Assembly: GCA_035623255.1 (NCBI GenBank)
Contig: DASPTU010000077.1
Location: 1 to 29,880 of the forward strand
Reading direction: 5' to 3'
DNA length: 29,880 nucleotides
From: JAFAGX01 sp035623255
GTDB lineage: Bacteria; Acidobacteriota; Terriglobia; Terriglobales; Acidobacteriaceae
Below are positions 17,922 through 25,382 of this stretch, one piece after another. The notes below the pieces were generated by a model. The model did no database searches, was not told where the DNA came from, and saw only the letters and a program-made list of their open reading frames with translations. The first letter of the stretch is position 1, and each line of letters begins with the position of its first letter. Position numbers and translations under genes: made by a program.

Positions 17922-20900
17922 ATGGCTCGCCTCAGTCGTTACTCTTCGCTTCTCGGTATTCGAAATGTCCAGAGACTCTCGACCCCTTCTAAACCAGTTT
18001 TCGCCATAGCAATTGTGGCAGCACTTCTGCTGCTCTGTGCCGCTGTGGCACAGGACGCCTCTACCGGGGCGCTAAAGGGTACAGTTCTGGATGCAACAGG
18101 GAGTGCCATCGCTGATGCGACCGTTGTGCTCATTAATGTTGCCAATGGATTCCGCTATTCGATCGCGACCGATCCACAGGGACGCTTTGCCTTCGATTTG
18201 CTGCCGCCCGGAGATTACACCGCGCGGGCCACGGCAACTGGAATGTCTGCGCAAATCTCTCCGAAGCTGCAGATCGCAGTCGGAGGAATGACCGAGCTGC
18301 AATTCAAGTTGAACGTGGCCGGAGCCCAGGAAACGGTCAATGTCTCAGGCGCGCCCCCAACCGTGGATACCCAGGCCACAGCGGTATCGTCGTGGATCGA
18401 GACCCGTGCTATCGATGAGTTGCCCCTCGACGGACGGCGGTTTACTGATTTAGCTCTCATGACGCCCGGCGTTACGCAGGACCCGCGGGGGATGACTTCG
18501 GGATCGAATGGAGATTTGGCTTTTGGCGGAATTCGCGGGTTCCAATCCAGCTATTTGGTCGATGGGGCGGACAACAATAATGCTTTCTTTTCGGAGGCTC
18601 GCGGCCGCTACCGCGCTCCCTACCAGTTCTCCAACGAGGTAGTGCAGGAATTTAGGGTCTCTTCCAATACCTATGGGGCTGAACTGGGACGGTCCGGAGG
18701 CGCCGTGGTCAATGTGGTAACGAAATCCGGATCGAATCAGGTTCACGGCAGCGATTTTTACTTTCTTCGCGATAGCAGCTTCGGTGCAACACATCCTTAT
18801 CTGGACTTCAAGCCACACGACCAGCAGCAGCAGTTCGGATTGACGTTAGGAGGGCCAATCCAGCGAAACCGCACTTTCTTCTTTACCGGATTTGACCAGC
18901 ACATCTTTCGCGTGCCGATTGTGGTGCGATTTTTAAATGGTGCTTCGCAGGTGGTTCCGCAGGCTGGACTGGGACCGTACTCTCCCGGCGACTACGAAAA
19001 CGACGACGTGGGCCTGGTCTTCAACGCCGCACATAAACTGTCTAACTTTGCCGGTTCCTATCCGGCGCGCATGTTGGGAAATGCTGGATTTTTCAAACTC
19101 GACGTTGCACTGACGCCGCATGAGGCGCTTTCGGCACGTGTGAATACCTCACGCTATTGGGGACAAAACAATGTCTTTCTGGATCCGGCAAGTCCACTGA
19201 GCACATTCGCCACCAGCGACAATGGCCAGGAGCAAGTGGCCACGGAAACCGCGTCAATTTCATTGACCAGCGCGTTTTCATGGCGCCTGATAAGTCACTT
19301 ACGGGCACAGTTCTCGCGGGATTTGCAGCAATCGAGCAGCAATAGTCGCGAACCGCTCACACGAATCGAAGATGTTATTGACGGCTTCGGGCGCTCGTCG
19401 ATTTTGCCGCGGCAAACCCGCGAGCATCGCTTGCATGTAACTGACACGATCAGCCTGGAAGGGCCCCGCAACTCCTGGAAGCTCGGCGGCGATGCGTTAC
19501 TCACGTGGATATATAACTTCTTTCCCTCAGAATCTGGCGGCGAATATATTTTCGATCCGATCAAGGTAAATCCATTCACTTTCCAGCCGATGGAAGCTGG
19601 CCTGATGCTGACGCCTTTGCGTGCCTACGCGCATGAAGCCCCAAAGTATTACATTCAGAACTTCGGAACAGCGGTGTCGCGTCCTGATACGAATGAATAC
19701 GCTGGCTTTGTGCAGGACTCGGTTCGAGTGACCAATCATCTGGCCTTGAGCGTCGGTGCACGGTACGATTTGCAGACTTTCGCCCGCCGCGGCCTCACGA
19801 CCAATCCTCTTTGGCCGGATTCAGGCAAAGTTCCGTACGAACCGTACAACTTTGCCCCTCGAATTGGCTGGGCTTACTCGATCGGGGATATGAAAACGCT
19901 CGTAATTCGAGGTGGTTACGGATGGTTTTATACGCGCATTCCCCAGATTTATACATCAACGATCGCGACCGACAATGGCCTCTCTTCACAGAATCTTTTT
20001 CTGGACAATTCCGATTACTACGATCACCAGGTCTTTCCGCAATACCCGAATCCACTAGTGGACTGCCCGGTTTCCGCGAGCTCTTGCTCTCTGCCAAAGG
20101 GCCTGGCTCAATTCGCGCAGGCAGGAATTTCGTCTTTCTCGCCGAATTTCAAAACTCCGAAGGTTGAGCAGGCCAGCTTGGGCATGGAGAGGGAGATCGC
20201 GCGGCGCATTGCAGTGGGCGTTTCCTACATGTACGTCCATGGCATAGACCTGATTCGCGCCCGTGATGTAAACCTGCCCCCGCCTGTCAACGTGCAGTAT
20301 CCGATCTACGACAGTTCAGGAGTAAATTTCCTGGGCACCTATTACGGTGTCCAATCTTTTTCTACCTGGCAGATGATCCCATCTTTCACCTGCCCATGGC
20401 CACCGTGCGTGAATCCGCTGGCGCGGCCGATTCCGCAACTTGGGGCCATCGATGTCTTCGAGAGCGCCGCGTCGAGCGTGTACAACGGCGGGACTTTGTC
20501 GGTCCGCCGCCAGATGGCCAGCGGCGTTTATTTCCGGCTCGCCTACACCTTTGCCCACGCAATCGATGACGGGCAGGATGCGCTGGTCGCGGGGCGTCCA
20601 GCACTGGTACAGAATTCGTATGCACCCAATGCCGAGCGCGGCAACAGCGTGACCGACCAGAGACATCGGTTCGTCTTTTCCTGCATCACGGAACCACGGC
20701 CCTTTCATCGCGGGGAGGAATTGCTAGGCAAGCTCTTCAATGGTTGGAAGCTGGCCGGTGTTTATACATTTGGGAGCGGAAGACCAGTCAACGTCATGGT
20801 CTCCGGCGATCCCAATCAGGATGGCAATGACATGAATGACCGCCTTCCAGGAGCGGCGCGAAACTCTTTTCTTGGTCCCGACTATGCCTCCCTGGACCTG

Positions 20901-21164
20901 CGACTCACTCGCAGACTATACATTCACGACCGGCTAAGACTGGATTTGATTGCGGAATCTTTTAACCTATTCAACCGTGACAATGGACTGGCCCAGATCA
21001 CAGAGGACGGGTTACAAAGCGATACTGCGTATTTCATAAAGATTAGTAACCGGATTGGAATCAACTACTTCCCCGGGCATTACCAGATACCCTCGAATCC
21101 ATTGAAGATAAGCAATTCCTTCCCGCCAAGGCAGGTCCAGTTCGCCTTGCGAACGAGTTTCTAG
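17922..21164 (+). CDS. Oar-like TonB-dependent outer-membrane receptor (1080 aa)
   Basis: Second member of the Oar/carboxypeptidase-regulatory-like receptor family in this window. The signal peptide runs to about residue 44 (long hydrophobic run ending CAAVAQD), with an unusually long polar lead of about 25 residues. A CarboxypepD_reg-like domain (about 48-133) is followed by the plug with LPLDGRRF (167-174), LVDGADNNN (212-220) and VVTKSGSNQVHG (265-276). A beta-barrel then runs to the C-terminal ALRTSF, ending in Phe. The SD before the ATG is weak, so a start a few codons downstream cannot be excluded. The 197 bases upstream hold no other gene; CAGACA with TTATAT 17 bases on (17829-17857) is only a poor promoter candidate. 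Ligand unknown. Confidence 0.92.
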   Translation: MARLSRYSSLLGIRNVQRLSTPSKPVFAIAIVAALLLLCAAVAQDASTGALKGTVLDATGSAIADATVVLINVANGFRYSIATDPQGRFAFDLLPPGDYTARATATGMSAQISPKLQIAVGGMTELQFKLNVAGAQETVNVSGAPPTVDTQATAVSSWIETRAIDELPLDGRRFTDLALMTPGVTQDPRGMTSGSNGDLAFGGIRGFQSSYLVDGADNNNAFFSEARGRYRAPYQFSNEVVQEFRVSSNTYGAELGRSGGAVVNVVTKSGSNQVHGSDFYFLRDSSFGATHPYLDFKPHDQQQQFGLTLGGPIQRNRTFFFTGFDQHIFRVPIVVRFLNGASQVVPQAGLGPYSPGDYENDDVGLVFNAAHKLSNFAGSYPARMLGNAGFFKLDVALTPHEALSARVNTSRYWGQNNVFLDPASPLSTFATSDNGQEQVATETASISLTSAFSWRLISHLRAQFSRDLQQSSSNSREPLTRIEDVIDGFGRSSILPRQTREHRLHVTDTISLEGPRNSWKLGGDALLTWIYNFFPSESGGEYIFDPIKVNPFTFQPMEAGLMLTPLRAYAHEAPKYYIQNFGTAVSRPDTNEYAGFVQDSVRVTNHLALSVGARYDLQTFARRGLTTNPLWPDSGKVPYEPYNFAPRIGWAYSIGDMKTLVIRGGYGWFYTRIPQIYTSTIATDNGLSSQNLFLDNSDYYDHQVFPQYPNPLVDCPVSASSCSLPKGLAQFAQAGISSFSPNFKTPKVEQASLGMEREIARRIAVGVSYMYVHGIDLIRARDVNLPPPVNVQYPIYDSSGVNFLGTYYGVQSFSTWQMIPSFTCPWPPCVNPLARPIPQLGAIDVFESAASSVYNGGTLSVRRQMASGVYFRLAYTFAHAIDDGQDALVAGRPALVQNSYAPNAERGNSVTDQRHRFVFSCITEPRPFHRGEELLGKLFNGWKLAGVYTFGSGRPVNVMVSGDPNQDGNDMNDRLPGAARNSFLGPDYASLDLRLTRRLYIHDRLRLDLIAESFNLFNRDNGLAQITEDGLQSDTAYFIKISNRIGINYFPGHYQIPSNPLKISNSFPPRQVQFALRTSF

Positions 21165-21217
21165 GGAGGAAGCCGCCGGGTCTACTACGCTATCTGTCGT
21201 TGCCGCAGCGATCTGGC

Positions 21218-21250
21218 TTGACTTGTGCGCCGAACCTTTGCAATAACTAT
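21218..21250 (+). promoter_or_regulatory. Weak candidate promoter of rpsU
   Basis: TTGACT (21218-21223) is a good -35. The AT-rich CAATAACTAT (21241-21250) follows at a slightly long distance, and no hexamer sits at exactly 17 bases. Promoter position is plausible; the -10 is uncertain. Confidence 0.35.
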
Positions 21251-21273
21251 GCAGTCCCAACCGGGATCAGTTT

Positions 21274-21280
21274 GGGGGTG
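21274..21280 (+). promoter_or_regulatory. Shine-Dalgarno site supporting the TTG start of rpsU
   Basis: GGGGGTG, one mismatch from GGAGGTG, eight bases before TTG at 21289. The protein has no internal Met, so this TTG is the only sensible start. Confidence 0.7.
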
Positions 21281-21288
21281 TAGTTTCG

Positions 21289-21486
21289 TTGGCAGAAGTC
21301 AGGTTGCAAGAGGGTGAATCCCTTGAGAATGCGCTGCGCCGCTTCAAGCGCAAGGTACAGCAGGAAGACATTATCAAGGAAGTCAAGCGTCACTCCTTTT
21401 ATTTGAAGCCCGGCGAAAAGCGGCGGGTCAAGGAAGCATTGGCCCGCAAGCGAAGCCGGAAAAAAGCTCGTAAAGAGCAAGAGTAG
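21289..21486 (+). CDS. rpsU: 30S ribosomal protein S21
   Basis: Small basic ribosomal protein S21 of the 30S platform, important for initiation. The 65-residue product has the family features throughout: EGESLENALRRFKRKVQ near the N-terminus, an IIKEVKRH segment, YLKPGEKRR, and a Lys/Arg-rich C-terminal tail. It begins with TTG, a rare start. There is no Met in the protein and no upstream in-frame start that fits the family N-terminus (M-A-E-V-R), so TTG is required. A GGGGGTG SD precedes it and a strong intrinsic terminator follows six bases after the stop, so it forms its own transcription unit. Confidence 0.96.
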   Translation: MAEVRLQEGESLENALRRFKRKVQQEDIIKEVKRHSFYLKPGEKRRVKEALARKRSRKKARKEQE

Positions 21487-21491
21487 TGAGA

Positions 21492-21530
21492 AGGCCGCGC
21501 CGTTAGTAACGCGGCCTCTTTCCTTTTTTT
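21492..21530 (+). terminator. Rho-independent terminator of rpsU
   Basis: Perfect 8-bp stem AGGCCGCG/CGCGGCCT (21492-21499 with 21510-21517), 10-base loop, followed by a T-rich tract ending in seven consecutive T. Confidence 0.92.
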
Positions 21531-21741
21531 GCCGTTCGTGGGGGATTGCCGGTTTGTCTTGGGCAATTGCGCGGCGAGACAGCAGTAAGCCACACCCTTC
21601 TGGCGTGGTGGGCCGAATCCAGGGGCAGTCCAGAGTTTTCAATGAGGGGATGAAGGCAAGGGTCTGCGCATTCTTGCGCCCGGCGGTGCACTTCCACCGC
21701 CTAGCCTAGGTGTGCAGTAGGGCGAAGGGAGAGCATCCTCG
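21531..21741 (+). other. Non-coding interval with two hairpins before the zinc-ribbon gene
   Basis: About 210 bases with no credible ORF. Two inverted repeats are visible. One is CCACACC/GGCGTGG (21590-21596 with 21602-21608; one A-C mismatch, 5-base loop). The other is a perfect 7-bp GGCGGTG/CACCGCC (21682-21688 with 21695-21701; 6-base loop). It could be a structured 5' leader or a small RNA. I could not match it to a known riboswitch, 6S or SRP RNA pattern. Confidence 0.35.
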
Positions 21742-22050
21742 ATGGAATTCCAGGACAAGATTCTGAAGTGTGTCGATTGCGGCACGGATTTTTTGTTTAC
21801 GGCCGGTGAACAGCTGTTCTTTCACGATAAACAATTCAAAAACGAACCCAAGCGCTGCAAGGTATGCAAGGCCAAACGGGTATCAGTGCTAGGCGCGGTG
21901 CCCGAAAAACCTCGGTTCCGCAGAGTTGAAACACGTGCCACTTGTTCGCAATGTGGCAAGGAGACAACGGTGCCTTTCAAGCCGACGCAAGGACGTCCCG
22001 TACTGTGTCGGGAATGCTTCCAGGGAAGGCGAACGGCAGCTTCGGCCTGA
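21742..22050 (+). CDS. Double zinc-ribbon protein (CxxC-x17-CxxC type)
   Basis: A 102-residue protein with two predicted zinc-binding knuckle pairs. The first is C10-x2-C13 with C39-x2-C42, resembling the 'probable zinc-ribbon' domain. The second is C68-x2-C71, exactly 17 residues, then C89-x2-C92, with the typical TTVPFKPTQGRPVLCRECF core of the CxxC-x17-CxxC family. All eight Cys are present, so two zinc ions are likely. The function of this family is not established; nucleic-acid or protein binding is a guess. The ATG has a fair SD (GGGAG about ten bases upstream). mtaB follows 35 bases after the stop, so the two may be co-transcribed. It is separated from rpsU by that gene's terminator. 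Confidence 0.88.
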   Translation: MEFQDKILKCVDCGTDFLFTAGEQLFFHDKQFKNEPKRCKVCKAKRVSVLGAVPEKPRFRRVETRATCSQCGKETTVPFKPTQGRPVLCRECFQGRRTAASA

Positions 22051-22085
22051 CCGTTGGTTGGACAAATCCGCGTTAGTATAGAAGC

Positions 22086-23450
22086 GTGGGAAGTTTCTTT
22101 GTCGAGAATTTCGGCTGTCGCGCTACGCAGGCGGATGGCGCTGCGATTGAACAGCAATTCCGGGAGCGCGGGTTAGAGCGCGCTGCAACCTCGTCAGAGG
22201 CACAGATTGTTATTCTCAATACGTGCACCGTGACCGCGGCCGCTGACCACGACGCGCGTGCTGCAATTCGCCGAATCCATCGAGAAAATCCGGACTGCCA
22301 GATTGTCGTGACCGGTTGTTATGCGCAACGTGCTCCGCACGAGATCGCTGCTCTTCCGGGCGTGGCAACGGTGATCGGTAATTCCCACAAACATCGATTG
22401 GCCGAGATTGTCAGCGGTCCGTTCGTGCCGCTTACTCGGCTTGCAAATCAAAATGCCATAGATGAGCGCTCAATCTTCATCTCCGATATTTTTGCTCACA
22501 CTGAACTGCTTGCGGCCCCGGTGTTTGACGCCGCCAACGAGCGCACCCGGCCGAATCTCAAGGTTCAGGATGGCTGTGACAACCGCTGCTCGTTTTGTGT
22601 GATCCCCCAGGTTCGCGGAAACAGCCGATCGCTGCCGCTGGCGCGCATTCTCGGTGAAGTGAATGCTTTGGTAGACGCCGGCTACCGCGAAGTGGTGGTC
22701 TCCGGCATCAATCTCGGACGCTGGGGCAGGGATCTAGCCGGTGAGACCTTTCCAGATCTCGTTCACGCCATTCTCCGGCACACTTCACTCGAGAAGCTGC
22801 GCATAAGCTCCGTTGAACCCATGGATTGGAGCGATGAACTCATCGAACTGGTTGCCAGCTCACCGCGCGTAGCCAAACACACACACGTGCCGATGCAATC
22901 TGGTAGTGATCGCATTCTGCGAAGGATGCATCGCAAGTATCGGCCCTGGCACTATCAAGAGAAGGTGGAGAAAATCCGCTCCGCTATGCCGGCTGCTGCC
23001 ATTGGCGCCGACGTTATGGTCGGTTTTCCTGGCGAATCAGATGAGGACTTTGAGGAGACGCGTCGAATAGTAGAAGAACTACCTTTCACGTATCTCCACG
23101 TCTTTACGTATTCAGCCCGTCCAGGAACGCGTGCAGCGACGATGCCTAATCAAGTCCCGGTCCACGTAGCTCGAGAGCGCAATCGGATTCTGCGGGATCT
23201 CGCGGCGGCGAAAAAGCTCGCGTTTATGCGCTCGTTGGTCGGGATGCGGATCGAAGCGATCACGCTGAAGGCCGATTCGTCGCAAGCTGATGTCACGGAC
23301 AGTCTGACAGACAATTATCTGAAGTTGCGATTGCACGGCAGGCACCAGCCGAACCGATGGCTGCAAGCATTTGTCCGGGGCGTGGAAGACGGGATGATGA
23401 TTGGGGCTTGTGGGACGGCAAGTCTAATCAGCGCCGACCATTCTTCTTAG
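22086..23450 (+). CDS. mtaB: tRNA t6A37 methylthiotransferase MtaB
   Basis: Radical-SAM enzyme of the MiaB/RimO/MtaB family, which inserts a methylthio group in tRNA; the MtaB branch acts on N6-threonylcarbamoyl-A37. The UPF0004 domain carries the three Cys for the auxiliary 4Fe-4S cluster (C11, C47, C78). The radical-SAM motif is CDNRCSFC (C164, C168, C171). GADVMVGFPGESDEDFEET and FTYSARPGTRAA are typical of the family, and a C-terminal TRAM-like part follows. The 454-residue length is normal. The start is GTG at 22086: an in-frame stop TAG at 22074-22076 leaves no other start, and the N-terminal F-x-G-C-R pattern fits directly after it. MtaB rather than MiaB is a judgement from N-terminal and overall pattern. 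Its 3' end overlaps the convergent class V gene by 27 bases. Confidence 0.9.
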   Translation: MGSFFVENFGCRATQADGAAIEQQFRERGLERAATSSEAQIVILNTCTVTAAADHDARAAIRRIHRENPDCQIVVTGCYAQRAPHEIAALPGVATVIGNSHKHRLAEIVSGPFVPLTRLANQNAIDERSIFISDIFAHTELLAAPVFDAANERTRPNLKVQDGCDNRCSFCVIPQVRGNSRSLPLARILGEVNALVDAGYREVVVSGINLGRWGRDLAGETFPDLVHAILRHTSLEKLRISSVEPMDWSDELIELVASSPRVAKHTHVPMQSGSDRILRRMHRKYRPWHYQEKVEKIRSAMPAAAIGADVMVGFPGESDEDFEETRRIVEELPFTYLHVFTYSARPGTRAATMPNQVPVHVARERNRILRDLAAAKKLAFMRSLVGMRIEAITLKADSSQADVTDSLTDNYLKLRLHGRHQPNRWLQAFVRGVEDGMMIGACGTASLISADHSS

Positions 23451-24698
23451 TGTGGTGAGCAGCCGTAGGACTTCCTCCTCCGTGTTGTAATGAGCCAGGC
23501 CGATCCGCAGGAATCCGCCATCCTTCTCCACATTCAGCCGCTCGGTTAGATTCAGCGCGTAGTAGTTCCCATCCCAAGTAAAAATCCCTTTGTCGCCAAG
23601 CTGAGTGGCCAGCTGGAGAGGCGTATAGCCGTCAATTCGTACAGCAATTGTTGGACAGCGCTCCTCGAAGCGCTCCGGATCTTGAATCCCGTAGAGCTTC
23701 AGGCCCGGAATTTTCAGCAGTCCAGGAATGAGTTTTCCCATCAGCTCGTGCTCGTGTCGCTGGATCGCCTCATAGGCCGCAAGGATGGCGCTGCGGCGCG
23801 TGGAAACCGAAAAGCTCACTTGCCGCCCGAGATCGGCGATGTAATCTACGCAGGCAGCAATACCGGCTATGCATTCGTGGTTCAGCGTGCCCCATTCCCA
23901 TCGATTGGGAACCGCATTGCTATTGGCGCGAACCTTGTACGGTTGCAAGCGCTGCAGGTGCTCGCGCTTGCCAAAGAGAACACCCATATGTGGACCAAAA
24001 AACTTGTATGTCGAGCAAACCAGAAAATCGCAATCCAGATTGCGCACGTCAATGGGGCCATGCGGGGCGTAATGGACGGCGTCGATGTATGCCAGCACCC
24101 CGCGTTCGTGAGAAAGTCGCACAACCTGGTGCACGTTATTAATCGTGCCCACCGCATTGGACGCGTATCCAACAGCAACCAGCCTGGTTTTGCCGGTGAT
24201 CTTGCGTGCTAGATCTTCCATATCCAGCGTGCAATCATCCTCATGGATGTCAACCATCCGAATCTTGACGCCACACTCTTCCAGTGCACGCCAGGGCGAG
24301 ATGTTGGCATCGTGATCGAGATGCGTGAGGACAATTTCGTCGCTCGGTTTCAGTTCCCTTCCTATAGCTCGGCTCATCGCGTAAGTGAGCGTGGTCATGT
24401 TTGGACCAAAAACAATCTCGTCTGTTGCACAGCCTAGAAAGTCAGCCATGGCGCTTCGAGCGCCGGTAATCATCGCGTCGGTGTTCCGGCTCGTGGCATA
24501 GGCTCCACCGGTGTTGGCATTGTTGCGGCGCAAGTAGTCTCCTATGGCGCCTATTACGCGCTGGGGAACTTGTGTCCCCCCCGGGCCATCGAGAAAGATC
24601 GCGGGCTGCCCATTGATGGTTTGTTCGAGAGAAGGAAACTGGGACCGGGCCCAGGAGAGATCACGCGCCGAAGCGACCGCTGGGTGTGTTTGAGGCAA
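23424..24698 (-). CDS. Class V aminotransferase-fold protein (cysteine-desulfurase-like, VC1184 type)
   Basis: PLP-dependent fold-type I enzyme of the class V/NifS-CsdA group, 424 residues. PLP-site features are His/Asp in THLDHDANISPW (125-136), D206 and H209 in YIDAVHYAPH, and the Schiff-base Lys232 in CSTYKFFGPHMG. The region where SufS/CsdA carry the catalytic Cys (RxGHHC) reads WDGNYYALNL and has no Cys. It is therefore unlikely to be a true cysteine desulfurase and fits the 'cysteine desulfurase-like' subfamily of unknown reaction. The start is TTG at 24698 with SD AGGA (24705-24708) six bases upstream, and no nearby ATG fits. It is the second gene of a probable two-gene unit, 58 bases after the PPOX gene. 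Confidence 0.87.
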   Translation of the reverse strand: MPQTHPAVASARDLSWARSQFPSLEQTINGQPAIFLDGPGGTQVPQRVIGAIGDYLRRNNANTGGAYATSRNTDAMITGARSAMADFLGCATDEIVFGPNMTTLTYAMSRAIGRELKPSDEIVLTHLDHDANISPWRALEECGVKIRMVDIHEDDCTLDMEDLARKITGKTRLVAVGYASNAVGTINNVHQVVRLSHERGVLAYIDAVHYAPHGPIDVRNLDCDFLVCSTYKFFGPHMGVLFGKREHLQRLQPYKVRANSNAVPNRWEWGTLNHECIAGIAACVDYIADLGRQVSFSVSTRRSAILAAYEAIQRHEHELMGKLIPGLLKIPGLKLYGIQDPERFEERCPTIAVRIDGYTPLQLATQLGDKGIFTWDGNYYALNLTERLNVEKDGGFLRIGLAHYNTEEEVLRLLTTLRRMVGAD

Positions 24699-24756
24699 TG
24701 AATTTCCTGTTCGAGATTTCGGATTCGACTGAACGTTCCGTCTGAAAATACGTGCC

Positions 24757-25155
24757 CTAGCCCATCATGGTTGTGTGCTCGGGCTGAATTTTGTATATAA
24801 CACGCACTTCGCCAGGCTGGCGGTAAGGATACTTATCAACGCCCAGATACTTCTTGGCCATTTTGTCGATGTGGGCGTCGGCGCCCTCTTCGGTAATTTC
24901 AGAGACGCGTCCGCGGATTTCGAGATAGCGATAGGGGTTTTCGGGATCGACGATTGCCAGGGCTACACGCGGATCGCGGCGGACATTGCGATCTTTCTGA
25001 CGGCCCTTCGCTGAATTGAAAATCACATGCTGGCCGTCGAAGTCGACCCACACCGGAGTCACCTGTGGACGCCCATCCGGCATAAGTGTGCCAAGAGTCG
25101 CAAACGCCCGTTTGCTGAAAAGATCACGATATTTCTCCGGAATCGCTCCGGCCAT
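24757..25155 (-). CDS. PPOX-class (pyridoxamine-phosphate-oxidase-fold) F420/FMN-dependent protein
   Basis: A 132-residue split-barrel flavin/F420-binding protein. It has the early pattern FATLGTLMPDGRPQVTPVWVDFDG, then the phosphate-binding segment KGRQKDRNVRRDPRVALAI, and ENPYRYLEIRGRV, as in the F420-dependent PPOX-class TIGR family. The reaction is unknown; such proteins reduce F420 substrates or bind FMN or haem. The ATG at 25155 has a strong SD, AAGGAGG (25161-25167), five bases upstream. It is the first gene of a minus-strand pair with the class V enzyme and is divergent from the SAM-cleaving enzyme gene. The F420 versus FMN choice cannot be made from sequence alone. Confidence 0.85.
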   Translation of the reverse strand: MAGAIPEKYRDLFSKRAFATLGTLMPDGRPQVTPVWVDFDGQHVIFNSAKGRQKDRNVRRDPRVALAIVDPENPYRYLEIRGRVSEITEEGADAHIDKMAKKYLGVDKYPYRQPGEVRVIYKIQPEHTTMMG

Positions 25156-25160
25156 GACAA

Positions 25161-25167
25161 CCTCCTT
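25161..25167 (-). promoter_or_regulatory. Shine-Dalgarno site of the PPOX-class gene
   Basis: AAGGAGG on the minus strand, five bases before ATG 25155. Confidence 0.8.
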
Positions 25168-25216
25168 GCGGTTGCGTTCTGAAATGGGCGCCCTCTAAGG
25201 GGACGATCCAGAAACG

Positions 25217-25247
25217 ATTATAACTTTCCAATCTGAACTTGTTACAA
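25217..25247 (-). promoter_or_regulatory. Candidate promoter of the PPOX / class V pair
   Basis: On the minus strand: TTGTAA (25242-25247), a 19-base spacer and a perfect TATAAT (25217-25222). The spacer is longer than ideal. The -35 lies in TTGTAACAA, a short palindrome that could bind a regulator. The leader would be about 55 bases. Confidence 0.5.
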
Positions 25248-25382
25248 ATTCGCTGTTCGGCGGGCTTTGACGCATTTGACTTCTCGTTCGCAGGGCTTGC
25301 GTTTACAATCTTTTGCTAACCCCAAACAACGCTTGCGGTCCACTTTTGCAATACGCGAGTTAACGGATTCCAGAGGAGATTG

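Noticed and set aside
17783..17992. 69-residue ORF before the second receptor.
   Set aside because: No SD, no recognisable domain, and it runs into the receptor gene in another frame.
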